Shown here piece by piece: positions 1-9,799 of a stretch of DNA of 64,000 bases (position 1 is its first letter; every line of letters starts with the position of its first letter). A program made the position numbers and the translations under genes. The notes beneath the pieces were generated by a model, which was given only the letters and a program-made list of their open reading frames with translations, did no database searches and was not told the origin of the DNA. The stretch spans positions 248,001 to 312,000 of the forward strand of contig NZ_LGUI01000010.1 of the NCBI RefSeq assembly GCF_002891295.1, in the 5' to 3' direction. This DNA comes from Streptomyces eurocidicus (GTDB lineage Bacteria > Actinomycetota > Actinomycetes > Streptomycetales > Streptomycetaceae).

Positions 1-2470
1 CCAGGTGGCAGCGGACGCCCTGGGGCCCGTCGGTGAAGTAGACGGTGAGGTCCGTGAGGGCCTTGTCGGGTCCGGCGTCCAGCGGGGTGGCCGTGACGCC
101 CGGCAGTTCGAAGCGGAACGGTTCCTCGCGCTGGAACTCGGCGAGGACCTGGAAGACCGGCGTGCGGTCGGTCGCCCGGCGCGGTGCGAGGGCGCGGACC
201 ACGGTCTCGAAGGGCACGGCGGCGTGGTCGTAGGCGTCCAGGGCGACGGTCCGCACCCGCTCCAGGAGGGTGCCGAACGCCGGGTCGCCGGAGAGGTCGA
301 CGCGCAGGGCGAGGGTGTTGACGAAGAAGCCGAGCACGTCCTCGGCCCGCTCCGGCCGGTTCGTCATCGGGGTGCCGATGACGAGGTCCTCCTGCCCGGT
401 GACCCGGTGCAGCATGGCCGCGTAACCGGCGAGCAGGGTCATGAACAGGGTGGCGCGGTGACCCCGGCCCAGGTCGCGCAGGCGCGCGGACAGTTCGGGG
501 CCGAGGGTGCGGAAGACGGCCCTGCCGTGGGACGTCATCGTCGTGGGGCGCGGTCGGTCGGTGGGCAGTTCCAGGTCGGGCGGCCCGCCGCCGAGCGCGC
601 CGAGCCAGTACGCGAGGTCGGCGCCGTCCCCGTCGGCCGTGCCCCGCTCGTGCTGCTCACGGGCGTAGTCGGCGTAGCTCCAGGCCGGGGCGGGCAGGGC
701 GGCGGGGGCGCCGTCGCGCTCGGCCCGGTAGAGGGCCGACAGGTCGCGGGCCAGGATCGTGGCCGAGGCCGCGTCGACGACGATGTGGTGCAGGGACAGG
801 ACCAGGACGTGCCGGTCCGCGCCCTCGCGCACCAGGCGGGTGACGAAGAGCGGCCCGTCGGCGAGGTCGAAGAGGCGGGCGCTCTCGGTGTCCAGGACGT
901 GCCGCAGGGCCTCGCCGGAGTCCGTGCCGTCGACGACCTCGAAGTCGGGTTCGCCGGGCGGCAGGACGAGCTGCCGGGGCTCCCCGGCGATCTCGCGGAA
1001 GACGGTGCGCAGCCCCTCGTGCCGGGCGACGAGGCCGCGCAGGGCGGCACGCAGGGCGGGCACGTCGAGCGGGCCGTCGAGGCGGACGGCCTTGGTCTCG
1101 TTGTACGCGGTGCGGCCCGGGAGCATCCGCTCCAGGAACCAGATGCGCTCCTGGCCCGGGGAGAGCGGGGCGCCCTCGCCCCCGGGCCGGGGGCGTTCCT
1201 CCTGGTGGCGGCGGCGCAGCGCGTCGGCGTGCACGAGGCCGGCGCGCAGCGCGTCGGGGGCCACGCCGAAGTCGACGAGGGAGACGATCTCGTCGGCACC
1301 GGCCGCGGTGACGGCGTCGACGACGGCCGAGACGCTGTCCACCGAGCCGATGAGGGCGCGCTGGTCGCAGTAGCGGTCGTAGGCGCGGCGGAAGAGCGTG
1401 TCGAGGTCGTCCTCGCTGAGGGCGGCCAGGTCGACGTTGTGGCCGAGGCTGTTGGCGACGCCGCCGAAGAGGGACAGCGAGGCCCGCATGTAGCGGGACA
1501 GCGGCTCGTACGCCTCGGCGCGCGCGGTGTCGTGGTCGGCGGCCAGGTAGGTGTGCAGCAGGACGGCGACCCGGCCGGCGGCCGGGTCGAGGCCGTGGGC
1601 GGCGCGGGTGCGCCGGTAGAGCGCGACGTTCTCGCGGAGCTGTTCGACGCTCTGCGTCATCAGGTTGGTGACGATGCCGAGGCCGTGCCGGGCCGCGAGC
1701 TCGTACGAGGCGGGGTTGCCGACGACGGCCGTGTACATCGGCGGGGTGTCCTGCACGGGCCGGGGGAAGAGCCGGACGTCGGTCTCGCCGTCGCCGGTGA
1801 CGCGGGTGAGGGCCTCGCCGTGCCAGAGCCGGCGGACGTCCTCCAGCTGTTCGTACATCAGCTCCCGGTGGCGGCCGAAGCGTTCGGGGAAGAAGACGAA
1901 GTCGTGGGCGTGCCAGCCGCTGGCCACGCCGATGCCGATGCGCCCGCCGGAGAGGTTGTCGACCATCGACCACTCCTCCGCGACCCGGACGGGGTCGTGG
2001 AGGGGCAGGACGACGGAGCCGGCGTTGAGCCGGATCCGCGCGGTCTCGCGGGAGAGCGCGGCGGCGAGCACGGCGGGGTTGGGGAAGAGCCCGCCGAAGG
2101 AGTGGAAGTGCCGCTCGGGCATCCACAGGGCGTGGAACCCGTTCCGGTCGGCGAAGCGGGCGGTCTCCATCAGGAGCTCGTACTTGCCCTGGCGGGGGGC
2201 GTCGTCGTCCTGGGGGTAGTCGCCGAAGAAGTAGATGCTGAAGTCGGTGGTGCGGGGGGCGGCTTGCGCCGCCGGGACCACGGGGCGGGTGGCGACCGCG
2301 TTGAGGGCCATGGCCGGGACGATCGCGGCACTCGCCGCAGGCGCGGCACTCGCCGCAGGCGCGGCACTCGCCGCAGGCGCGGCACTCGCCGCAGGCGCGG
2401 CACTCGCCGCAGGCGCGGCACTCGCCGCAGGCGCGGCACTCGCCGCAGGCGCGGCACTCGCCGCAGGCGC
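1..2470 (-). CDS. LLM monooxygenase - NRPS condensation part of AMT-LLM-C megasynthase, partial
   Basis: This frame enters from the end of the 18-bp repeat array and runs off the left window edge without a stop. After the Ala/Pro/Ser linker it reads AIVPAMALNAVATRP, then a bacterial luciferase-like flavin monooxygenase domain (about 2240-1230; motifs FSIYFFGDYP, WMPERHFH, NLSGGRIGIGVASGW) of the type embedded in natural-product megasynthases (TIGR04020-like, recalled). An NRPS condensation domain follows (about 1190 to the edge) with LSPGQERIWFLE at its start and the C3 motif HHIVVDA near 790. It is expected to oxidise a carrier-bound acyl chain and form an amide or ester bond. It appears to be the same polypeptide as the upstream aminotransferase, but a single-base deficit in the array (about 2471) puts the two in different frames. 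No convincing independent start with a ribosome binding site exists, although an in-frame ATG lies near 2310. Confidence 0.8.
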
Positions 2471-4884
2471 GCACTCGCCGCAGGCGCGGCACTCGCCGCA
2501 GGCGCGGCACTCGCCGCAGGCGCGGCACTCGCCGCAGGCGCGGCACTCGCCGCAGGCGCGGCACTCGCCGCAGGCGCGGCACTCGCCGCAGGCGCGGCAC
2601 TCGCCGCAGGCGCGGCACTCGCCGCAGGCGCGGCACTCGCCGCAGGCGCGGCACTCGCCGCAGGCGCGGCACTCGCCGCAGGCGCGGCACTCGCCGCAGG
2701 CGCGGCACTCGCCGCACTCGCCGCAGGCGCGGCACTCGCCGCAGGCGCGGCACTCGCCGCAGGCGCGGCACTCGCCGCAGGCGCGGCACTCGCCGCAGGC
2801 GCGGCACTCGCCGCAGGCGCGGCACTCGCCGCAGGCGCGGCACTCGCCGCAGGCGCGGCACTCGCCGCAGGCGCGGCACTCGCCGCAGGCGCGGCACTCG
2901 CCGCAGGCGCGGCACTCGCCGCAGGCGCGGCACTCGCCGCAGGCGCGGCACTCGCCGCAGGCGCGGCACTCGCCGCAGGCGCGGCACTCGCCGCAGGCGC
3001 GGCACTCGCCGCAGGCGCGGCACTCGCCGCAGGCGCGGCACTCGCCGCCGCAGGCGCGGCACTCGCCGCAGGCGCGGCACTCGCCGCAGGCGCGGCACTC
3101 GCCGCAGGCGCGGCACTCGCCGCAGGCGCGGCACTCGCCGCAGGCGCGGCACTCGCCGCAGGCGCGGCACTCGCCGCAGGCGCGGCACTCGCCGCAGGCG
3201 CGGCACTCGCCGCAGGCGCGGCACTCGCCGCAGGCGCGGCACTCGCCGCAGGCGCGGCACTCGCCGCAGGCGCGAGCGCTGCGGCTCGTGCCTGCGGCGT
3301 CCGGCCTCCGCCCGGGAAGAAACCCGCGCCGCGCAGCTCCCGCAGGGCCCCCTTGACGGCGTCCGCGACGAATTCGATGTCGCCGTCGGAGTGCGCGGTC
3401 GAGAGGAAGAAGTTGCGCCATTCCCAGACGTGCACGCCGCGCAGCATCAGGTGGTGGTAGAGCAGCTCCATGTCCGCGCGGTGGTCGAAGCGGAACTGCG
3501 AGCCGAAGTGGCTCATCCGCAGCGGGTACTCCTCGGCCTCGAAGAAGGCGTTGAGGGTGGCGGCCAGCTCGTCCGTACGGGCGTTGAGGCGCTGCTGGAG
3601 CGTGGGGCTGTGCTCCTTGAGGTGGGTCAGCACGGCACGGGCCGCGACCATCGACACCGGGTGCTGGATGTAGGTGCCGCCGAAGAAGGTGGTGTCGGCG
3701 GGCGGGTAGCTGTCGTCGCCGTACGACCAGTGGCCGCCGTCGACGCCGTCCATGATGTCCGCCCGGCCGGCGATGGCGCCGATCGGGAAGCCGCCGCCCA
3801 GCAGCTTGCCGTAGGTGGCGAGGTCGGGCGTGACGCCGTAGAGCTCCTGGGCGCCGCGCGCGGCGGGCCGGAAGCCCGTCAGCATCTCGTCGAACATCAG
3901 CACGATGCCATGGCGCCGGGTCAGTTCCCGCAGGGCGCGCACGAACCCGACCGGCTGGAGGGACGGGTGCCGGCTCTGCACGGGCTCGACGACGACCACG
4001 GCGATCTCGCCGGCCAGCCGCTCGATGGCGTCCAGCGAGTCCTGGCTGCCGTAGTCGAGGACCAGCAGATCGGCGACGGCGCTGTGCGGGATGCCGCTGG
4101 AGACCGGCACGGTGAGCCGGTCGGCCCCGGCGCCCGAGGAGCGCCCGAGGACGGTGTCGGCGTGGCCGTGGTACGCGCCGTTGAAGATGACCATCTTGTC
4201 GCGGCCGGTGGCGGCGCGGGCCAGCCGGATGGCGCCGGAGTTCGCCTCGGTGCCCGAGTTGGCGAAGGCCACCCGCTCCATGCCGGTCAGCCCGGCGAGC
4301 AGCTCGGCGGACTCGCCGGTCTCGATCGTGCGGGGGCCGAGCTGGATGCCGCGCGACAGGTGCTCGCGGACCGCCTCGGTCACGAAGGCCGGTTCGTGGC
4401 CGAAGAGGAGCACGCCGAAGCCCATGGTGATGTCGACGTACGCGTTGCCGTCGACGTCCTCCAGGCGCGAACCGCTCGCCCGGCGGCCCGCGATGGGGTA
4501 CAGCATCTCCTTGGTCCCGCTGCGGAAGCCCACGACGGCCCGGCTGTCGGCGAGCACCCGGCGGTAGCGCTGGGCGATGCTCTTGGACGTCGGGGACTTG
4601 GCCGTGTAGCGGCGGACGAGGTCGTCGAGGTGGTCCTGCTGCGACCTCGGCGAGGCGCCGCGGACCATGCCGGAGGAGCGCGCGACGTCCACCCGGGGGC
4701 CGTGCGAGCGCTGCGGCGGCGCCTCCGGGGCGGCAGCGGCGGCCGGGGCCTCCGCGATGTCCGTGGTCGCCGGGGCCGTCGCGGCCTCCGGTGTGCCCAA
4801 CTGGCGGGCGATGCGCTGCGAGAGCTCGGCCATGGCGGCCAGGTCCCGGTCGAGGGCCGCGGAGGCGGCGCCGAGCCCGGTCAC
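2170..4884 (-). CDS. class III (glutamate-1-semialdehyde type) aminotransferase domain with repeat-array linker
   Basis: The GTG start at 4884 overlaps the TGA of the upstream PKS (GTGA), so translation is probably coupled. Residues about 80-530 form a PLP-dependent class III aminotransferase of the AMT type found in PKS/NRPS assembly lines: NSGTEAN at 209-215, FDEM with D332, and the PLP lysine K360 in YGKLLGGGFP. It would convert the beta-keto or alpha-keto group of a tethered acyl chain to an amine. From about 3290 the protein becomes an (AAPAAS)n linker encoded by the 18-bp array. At about 2471 one base is missing, so the literal frame changes to an Arg-rich repeat and stops at 2170. The in-frame continuation (LLM-C) lies in another frame. 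The intact protein was most likely AMT-linker-LLM-C. Confidence 0.82.
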   Translation of the reverse strand: MTGLGAASAALDRDLAAMAELSQRIARQLGTPEAATAPATTDIAEAPAAAAAPEAPPQRSHGPRVDVARSSGMVRGASPRSQQDHLDDLVRRYTAKSPTSKSIAQRYRRVLADSRAVVGFRSGTKEMLYPIAGRRASGSRLEDVDGNAYVDITMGFGVLLFGHEPAFVTEAVREHLSRGIQLGPRTIETGESAELLAGLTGMERVAFANSGTEANSGAIRLARAATGRDKMVIFNGAYHGHADTVLGRSSGAGADRLTVPVSSGIPHSAVADLLVLDYGSQDSLDAIERLAGEIAVVVVEPVQSRHPSLQPVGFVRALRELTRRHGIVLMFDEMLTGFRPAARGAQELYGVTPDLATYGKLLGGGFPIGAIAGRADIMDGVDGGHWSYGDDSYPPADTTFFGGTYIQHPVSMVAARAVLTHLKEHSPTLQQRLNARTDELAATLNAFFEAEEYPLRMSHFGSQFRFDHRADMELLYHHLMLRGVHVWEWRNFFLSTAHSDGDIEFVADAVKGALRELRGAGFFPGGGRTPQARAAALAPAASAAPAASAAPAASAAPAASAAPAASAAPAASAAPAASAAPAASAAPAASAAPAASAAPAASAAPAASAAPAAASAAPAASAAPAASAAPAASAAPAASAAPAASAAPAASAAPAASAAPAASAAPAASAAPAASAAPAASAAPAASAAPAASAAPAASAAPAASAAPAASAAPAASAAPAASAASAAPAASAAPAASAAPAASAAPAASAAPAASAAPAASAAPAASAAPAASAAPAASAAPAASAAPAASAAPAASAAPAASARLRRVPRLRRVPRLRRVPRLRRVPRLRRVPRLRRVPRLRRVPRLRRVPRSSRPWPSTRSPPAPWSRRRKPPPAPPTSASTSSATTPRTTTPPARASTSS
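2325..3271. repeat. 18-bp tandem repeat array, about 52 units
   Basis: The unit is gcggcactcgccgcaggc on the plus strand, nearly perfect across 947 bp. Length accounting gives 52 units plus a 9-bp partial unit near 2712-2720, one 21-bp unit (extra gcc near 3045) and one 17-bp unit near 2466-2472 (gcgcgcac instead of gcgcggcac). On the minus strand the coding frame reads Ala-Ala-Pro-Ala-Ala-Ser. The first two irregularities keep the frame and the third does not. Confidence 0.97.
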
Positions 4885-7800
4885 CGGGCGGCCTTGCCGT
4901 TGCCGAGGCCGTTGGCGCCGATGACGTTGTCGACGCCGAGCCCGGAAGTCGCGGCGGCCGTCTGGAGGGCGAGCAACTGCGACAGCTGGGACATCATCTG
5001 GAGCTGTATCTGCGATATCTGGTGGAGCTTGTGCGCGAGGTCCTCCAGCTCGGCCCGGGTGGCGTACTCGGGAGCGGGCGCGGAAGCGGCCGGTGCCGGC
5101 TCGGGCGCGGGCGGCTGCCGCAGGACGGGCCGGGCCGCGACCGGCGGCTCCGGGAGGACAGGCTCCGGGGCCGGCGGCGCGGGCACCACGGCCGGCTCCT
5201 CTCCCCGCTCCGGCCGCGGCATCCGGCCGACGATGAGCTCCGCGAGCTGCCGGGGGGTGCCCGTCTCCTCGAACAGCTCCCGCATCGCGACCTTGACCCG
5301 GTGCTCCTGCTCCAGCTCCCGCAACACGCTGATCATCTGCAGCGAGTCCGCGCCGAGGTCGAAGAAGGAGGTCTCGCCGTGGATCGCGGCCGGGTCGTGG
5401 CCGAGGTGCCGGGCGGTCGACTCGACGATGCTGCGGAGAACCCGTTCGACCGCTGCCTGGTGCTGTACCACTGTGACTCCATCTGTCGCTGGTGTTCCGG
5501 TACGCGGGGCCGTCGGCGCCGGCCCCGTCCAGTAGTGCTGGTGCTGGAACCGATAGCCGGGCAGCGGGATCCGCCGGCCTCCGCACCCCGCGAGGAGCGG
5601 GCGCCAGTCGATGTCCGCCCCCGCGCAGTGCAGCTCCGCCGCCGCCGACCACAGCGCCGCCGTCCCGGCGCCGCGACGCAGCGTGGGCAGGGCCCGTACG
5701 CCGGGCAGGGCCCGCCGGGCCGGGCCGCTGAGCGTGGTGTGCGGTCCCGCCTCGACGACGGCGGCGAGGCCGCGCTCGCCGAGGGCGCGCAGCGCCAGGT
5801 CGAAGCGGACCGGTTCGCGCGTCTGGCGCAGGCAGTAGCCGGCGTCCGGGGTCCAGCCGGGGCCGTGGACGCGCCCGTCGAGCCCGCTGACGAAGGGGAC
5901 CGTCACGGGCCGGAAGGTCACCTCGGCGAGGACCGCCCGTAAGGGTGCCAGGGCCGGGTCCATGGCCGCGGTGTGGAAAGCCCGGTCGACCGGCAGCCGT
6001 TCGCCCCGGATCCCCCGCTCGTCGAGCAGGGCGAGGAGCGTGTCCACGGCGGCGGCGGGCCCGGCGAGCACCTGGCCGCGCGCGCCGTTGGTGACGGCGT
6101 GCTCCAGGCCGGGCACCTCGGCGGCCAGCGCCGCCGCGGCGGCGCGGTCGAGGGGCACGGCGACCATTCCGCCCGGCGCGCAGCGGTGCCGCATCAGCCG
6201 GCCGCGCTCCGCGGTGAGGCGGAGGCCGTCCTGGACCGAGAGGGCGCCCGCCGCGTGGAGGGCGGCGTACTCGCCGACGCTGTGGCCGGTGACGGCGTCC
6301 GGGGCGAGGCCGGCGTCACGCCAGAGCCGGACGATCGCGCACTGGAGCGCGAAGAGGGCGGGCTGCGCGGTGTCGGTGGGCCACACCCCGTCCCCGGGCG
6401 GGGCGCCGGTGCCGAGCAGCCCGTCGAGGAGCGAGCCGCCGTAGCGGTCCGCGTGAAGGCGCTCGCAGGCGTCGAGGACCTCGCGTACGGCGGGGAACCG
6501 CTCGTACAGCGCCGTGGCCATGCCGGGGTACGGGCTCGCCTGTCCGGTGAACATCAGGCCGACGGGGGCGGCGCCCTCGCGGGGCGCCGTGCCGGTGACG
6601 GCGGGGGCGGTGGCCGGGTCGGTGAGCCAGGCGTCGAGGGCGTCGGCGAGCGCGGTGGGGCTCTCGCCCCGGACCGCGAGCCGGTGCCGGCCGTGGACAC
6701 GGCCGAGCGCGGTGGTGGTGACGAGGTCGGCGAGGTCCGTACCGGGGTGGCGCCGCAGGTGGTCGCGGAGGGCGCGGGCGCCTTCGGCGAGGGCCCTCCC
6801 GTCGCTGCCGGAGACCGGCACGACGCCGGGCGGGCGGGCACGGCCGGTCCGGGGCGCGGGTTCCGGCGCCTGTTCGAGGACGAGGTGGACGTTGGTGCCG
6901 CCGACGCCGAGGGAGGTGAGGCCGGCGCGGCGCGGGGTGTCGCCCCGCGGCCAGGGGGTGGCGGTCCGGGGGATGCGGAAGGGGCTGCCGGCCAGATCCA
7001 GCAGGGGGTTGGGGGTGCTGAAGTTCGCCATCGGCGGGATGACGCCGTACCGGAGCACCAGCAGGGTCTTGACCAGGCCGGCGAGTCCGGAGGCGACGTC
7101 GAGGTGGCCGATGTTGGCCTTCACCGAGCCGAGCGCGCAGTAGCCGGTCCGCGCGGTGTCCTCGCGGAACGCGGCGGTGGCGGCGTCGAACTCGATGGGG
7201 TCGCCCTTGAGGGTGCCGGTCCCGTGGGTCTCCAGATAGCCGACGGTGTCCGCGCCCACGCCGGCCCGCTCCAGGGCCCGGCGGATCGCCGCCCGCTGGC
7301 CCTCGGCGCTGGGCGCCGCGTACGCCTTCTTGCCCGCGCCGTCGTTGGTGACGCCCCAGCCGCGGATCACGCCGTGGACGGTGTCCCCGTCGGCGACCGC
7401 CCGGTCCAGGCGCTTCAGGACGACGGCCACGACGCCGGTGCCGCCGACGGTGCCGTCCGCGGCGGCGTCGAAGGCCCGCAGCCGGCCGCTCCTGGAGAGG
7501 ATGGACCCCTTGACGTAGCGGTAGCCGAGCACCTGCGGCACATGGACGGCGGTGGCGCCGGCGAGGGCGACGTCGCAGTCGCCGAGGAGCAGCGCCTGGG
7601 CGGCCTGCTGCACGGCGACCAGCGAACCGGAGCAGCCGGTCTGGACGCTGACGGCGGGTCCGGTGAGCCCCAGGCGGTAGGCGACGCGGCTGGCGGTGAA
7701 GTCGGTGTAGTTGCCGACCATGATCTGCATCCGGGAGAGCCAGTCGTCCCCGGTCTCGCCGGGGAGGACGTTGTTGAGCAGGTAGTTCTCCATGGAGTAC

Positions 7801-8204
7801 AGGTGGTAGCCGGTGGTGGCGTAGACGCCGATCCGGGTGCCGTCGCGCTCGCCGGGGTAGCCGGAGTCCTCCAGCGCGTGCTGGGCGACCTCCAGGAACA
7901 TCCGGTGCTGGGGGTCGGTGAGCCGGGCCTCGCGGGCGCTCATGCCGAAGTGCGGTGCGTCGAAGCCGGCGATGTCGTCCAGGATCCCGGCGGCCCCGAC
8001 GAAGTCCGGGGCGCGGTACTTCTCCTCGGGGACGCCCGCGGCGGCCAGCTCGTCCTCGGTGAAGCGGGTGACGGCGTCCGTGCCGTCGCGGACGACGCGC
8101 CAGAGCGCCTCGGGGGTGTCGGCGCCGCCGGGGAGGCGGAAGGCCGTCCCGATGACGGCGACGGCCGGGCCCGGGCCGGGGGCCGGGGCGGTGGTCGTGC
8201 TCAT
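4881..8204 (-). CDS. type I polyketide synthase, KS-AT-ACP module
   Basis: This 1107-aa protein starts at ATG 8204, overlapping the MFS stop as ATGA. The ketosynthase spans about 12-445 with the active triad C191 (in TGCSGS), H327 (THGTG) and H367 (NIGHLD). The acyltransferase spans about 545-845 with GHSVGE (S642) and the AFH motif at 742-744, which favours malonyl-CoA. The ACP spans about 915-985 with phosphopantetheine serine S954 in GADSLQ. No KR, DH, ER or thioesterase is present, so the beta-keto group is left for the next protein's aminotransferase. The last ~100 residues are Pro-rich and then form a Gln/Leu-rich helix that may dock onto the AMT-LLM-C protein. Codon 755 is TTA (5940-5942), suggesting bldA dependence. 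Confidence 0.95.
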   Translation of the reverse strand: MSTTTAPAPGPGPAVAVIGTAFRLPGGADTPEALWRVVRDGTDAVTRFTEDELAAAGVPEEKYRAPDFVGAAGILDDIAGFDAPHFGMSAREARLTDPQHRMFLEVAQHALEDSGYPGERDGTRIGVYATTGYHLYSMENYLLNNVLPGETGDDWLSRMQIMVGNYTDFTASRVAYRLGLTGPAVSVQTGCSGSLVAVQQAAQALLLGDCDVALAGATAVHVPQVLGYRYVKGSILSRSGRLRAFDAAADGTVGGTGVVAVVLKRLDRAVADGDTVHGVIRGWGVTNDGAGKKAYAAPSAEGQRAAIRRALERAGVGADTVGYLETHGTGTLKGDPIEFDAATAAFREDTARTGYCALGSVKANIGHLDVASGLAGLVKTLLVLRYGVIPPMANFSTPNPLLDLAGSPFRIPRTATPWPRGDTPRRAGLTSLGVGGTNVHLVLEQAPEPAPRTGRARPPGVVPVSGSDGRALAEGARALRDHLRRHPGTDLADLVTTTALGRVHGRHRLAVRGESPTALADALDAWLTDPATAPAVTGTAPREGAAPVGLMFTGQASPYPGMATALYERFPAVREVLDACERLHADRYGGSLLDGLLGTGAPPGDGVWPTDTAQPALFALQCAIVRLWRDAGLAPDAVTGHSVGEYAALHAAGALSVQDGLRLTAERGRLMRHRCAPGGMVAVPLDRAAAAALAAEVPGLEHAVTNGARGQVLAGPAAAVDTLLALLDERGIRGERLPVDRAFHTAAMDPALAPLRAVLAEVTFRPVTVPFVSGLDGRVHGPGWTPDAGYCLRQTREPVRFDLALRALGERGLAAVVEAGPHTTLSGPARRALPGVRALPTLRRGAGTAALWSAAAELHCAGADIDWRPLLAGCGGRRIPLPGYRFQHQHYWTGPAPTAPRTGTPATDGVTVVQHQAAVERVLRSIVESTARHLGHDPAAIHGETSFFDLGADSLQMISVLRELEQEHRVKVAMRELFEETGTPRQLAELIVGRMPRPERGEEPAVVPAPPAPEPVLPEPPVAARPVLRQPPAPEPAPAASAPAPEYATRAELEDLAHKLHQISQIQLQMMSQLSQLLALQTAAATSGLGVDNVIGANGLGNGKAAR

Positions 8205-9475
8205 GCGCTGTGTCCTTCCGCGGTGGGCAGGTCCCGGCCGGCCGCCGCCTCCCGCGCGCCGCCGTCCCCCTCGCGCCGCGCGAGCGCGGACCCGCGCCGG
8301 AACAGCACGGCGAGGAGGACCAGGCACAGGGCGATCGCGCAGCCGTGGAAGACGGACACCACCGGCAGGGGGGCGAAGTGGTCGAGGAGGGCGGCGCTGA
8401 CGATCATGCCGAGGCCGAAGCCGGTGTTCTCGGCGGAGGCGGAGAGCCCGAACAGCCGGCCGCGCTGCGCGTCGGGGGCGGCCTGGAGCCGGGTCACGTA
8501 CACGATCTCGGTGAAGCCGTCGGCCGCCCCGGCGACCAGCGCGGCGGCGATGGCGGGGACGGTGGGCAGCCCGCAGAAGACCAGGATGAACCCCGCCGAC
8601 ATCACACAGGACCCGACGGCGAAGGCGCGCTCGCCCGGTGAGCGGCGGCCCTTGGTCATAAAGCGGCCGCACAGCTGCTGGGCGACGATGTTCCCGAGCG
8701 CCCAGGTGGCCCAGAACTGGCTGACGAAGGTGGCGGGGTGGCCGGGGTCCAGGCTGTCCGAGTAGAGGGGCAGGGCGACGTTGTGGGACGAGGAGCCCAG
8801 TCCGTCGACGGCCCGGACGGCGATCATCACCGCCAGCAGCGGCGCCGTCCGCAGCAGGAGGCGGACGCCCCACTCGGCGGCGCTCCCCTCCTCCGTCGCC
8901 GGAGCGTCCGGTTCCGCCACGGCGCGGGTACGGATCGGCAGCAGCAGGAGGACGGTCGCGGAGACGAGGAAGGTGGCGGCGTCGAGCGCGAAGGCGTAGC
9001 CGTAGCCGAGCCCGGCGACGACCACGCCGGAGGACGCGAATCCGGCGATCATGGCGAGCGAACGGCCGGTGACCAGCAGGCCGTTGGCCCGGGTACGGAG
9101 CCCGGGGCCGACGATCTCCGGGACGCTGCTGCGGAGCGCCACCTGGGACAGGGTCGAGCAGGCGCCGGTCACCACGGCCAGCGCGAAGAGCAGGGGTACC
9201 CGTCCGGCGCCCGGGGACAGCAGCAGGAGCAGCAGGGCACCGGCCTGGGTGAGGTCGGCGCCGACCATCAGGCGCTTGCGGTCGTGGCGGGAGACCAGGC
9301 GCCCGGCCACGAAGCCCGCCAGCACGTTCGTCACCAGGCGTACGGCCATGAAGAGGCCGGCGACCAGCGCGCTGCCCGACACGTGGTAGACGAAGACGTT
9401 CAGCGCCACCATGTTCAGGTAGCTGCCGTAAGCCGAGATTCCGTTCCCGACGACGAGCAGCCGGAAGTGCCCCAC
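8201..9475 (-). CDS. MFS transporter, probable exporter of the PKS/NRPS product
   Basis: GTG at 9475 is preceded by a strong GGAGGGGGAA ribosome binding site and gives a 424-aa protein. An upstream extension to 9811 is open but reads as low-complexity non-coding sequence and crosses the divergent promoter. The protein begins VGHFRLLVVGNGISAYGSYLN and has about 12 hydrophobic segments. It carries MFS features such as GRLVSRHDRKRLM after the second segment. It is the first gene of the biosynthetic operon and overlaps the PKS by 4 bp, which favours export or self-resistance. The substrate cannot be told from sequence. Confidence 0.88.
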   Translation of the reverse strand: MGHFRLLVVGNGISAYGSYLNMVALNVFVYHVSGSALVAGLFMAVRLVTNVLAGFVAGRLVSRHDRKRLMVGADLTQAGALLLLLLSPGAGRVPLLFALAVVTGACSTLSQVALRSSVPEIVGPGLRTRANGLLVTGRSLAMIAGFASSGVVVAGLGYGYAFALDAATFLVSATVLLLLPIRTRAVAEPDAPATEEGSAAEWGVRLLLRTAPLLAVMIAVRAVDGLGSSSHNVALPLYSDSLDPGHPATFVSQFWATWALGNIVAQQLCGRFMTKGRRSPGERAFAVGSCVMSAGFILVFCGLPTVPAIAAALVAGAADGFTEIVYVTRLQAAPDAQRGRLFGLSASAENTGFGLGMIVSAALLDHFAPLPVVSVFHGCAIALCLVLLAVLFRRGSALARREGDGGAREAAAGRDLPTAEGHSA

Positions 9476-9799
9476 GCGCGTTCCCCCTCCAGTCGGCCTC
9501 CGATGGGCGCCGCGGTCGGCGGAGGTCGCGTCCACAGTCGCCCGGTTCGAAGCGGGTCTGGAGCCACGCGAGTTGGGGACTTGACATCCTCCCCCCGACC
9601 CCTCCTGCTCTGTCTCACGGGAGTCGGCCGGTGAGAAGTGGGCGGCGCCACTTTTTGCTTGCTTTTCACCGGTCTCGTGGTTAGATCCTGGTGTGTCACA
9701 CGGGGATTGCGCTGTGCGCACGGCCGGGCCGGGCCACAAGCCGGGCAGGCCGCGCGGTACGGCGTGCCGGCTCCACCGCCATACCCATGGAGAGAGATG
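9476..9799. promoter_or_regulatory. divergent intergenic region between MFS-PKS operon and luxR-type gene
   Basis: These 324 bp separate two divergent starts. They contain an AT-richer patch (about 9640-9690: cactttttgcttgcttttca) and the near-palindrome ggtgtgtcacac at about 9689-9700, a possible regulator site. No open frame here looks coding. Confidence 0.5.

Noticed and set aside
657..3260. 867-aa minus-strand Arg/Pro-rich open frame
   Set aside because: It is an off-frame reading of the array and of the LLM-C coding sequence; composition is typical of shadow frames.
2325..3271. CRISPR array
   Set aside because: Repeats are contiguous 18-bp units with no spacers and lie inside a coding frame.
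5..3460. 1151-aa plus-strand open frame across the PKS/NRPS antisense
   Set aside because: The repeat array and GC-rich DNA lack stops in all frames; the minus strand carries recognisable LLM, C and AMT domains.
5973..8765. 930-aa plus-strand frame opposite the PKS
   Set aside because: No domain content; the minus strand has intact KS-AT-ACP motifs.
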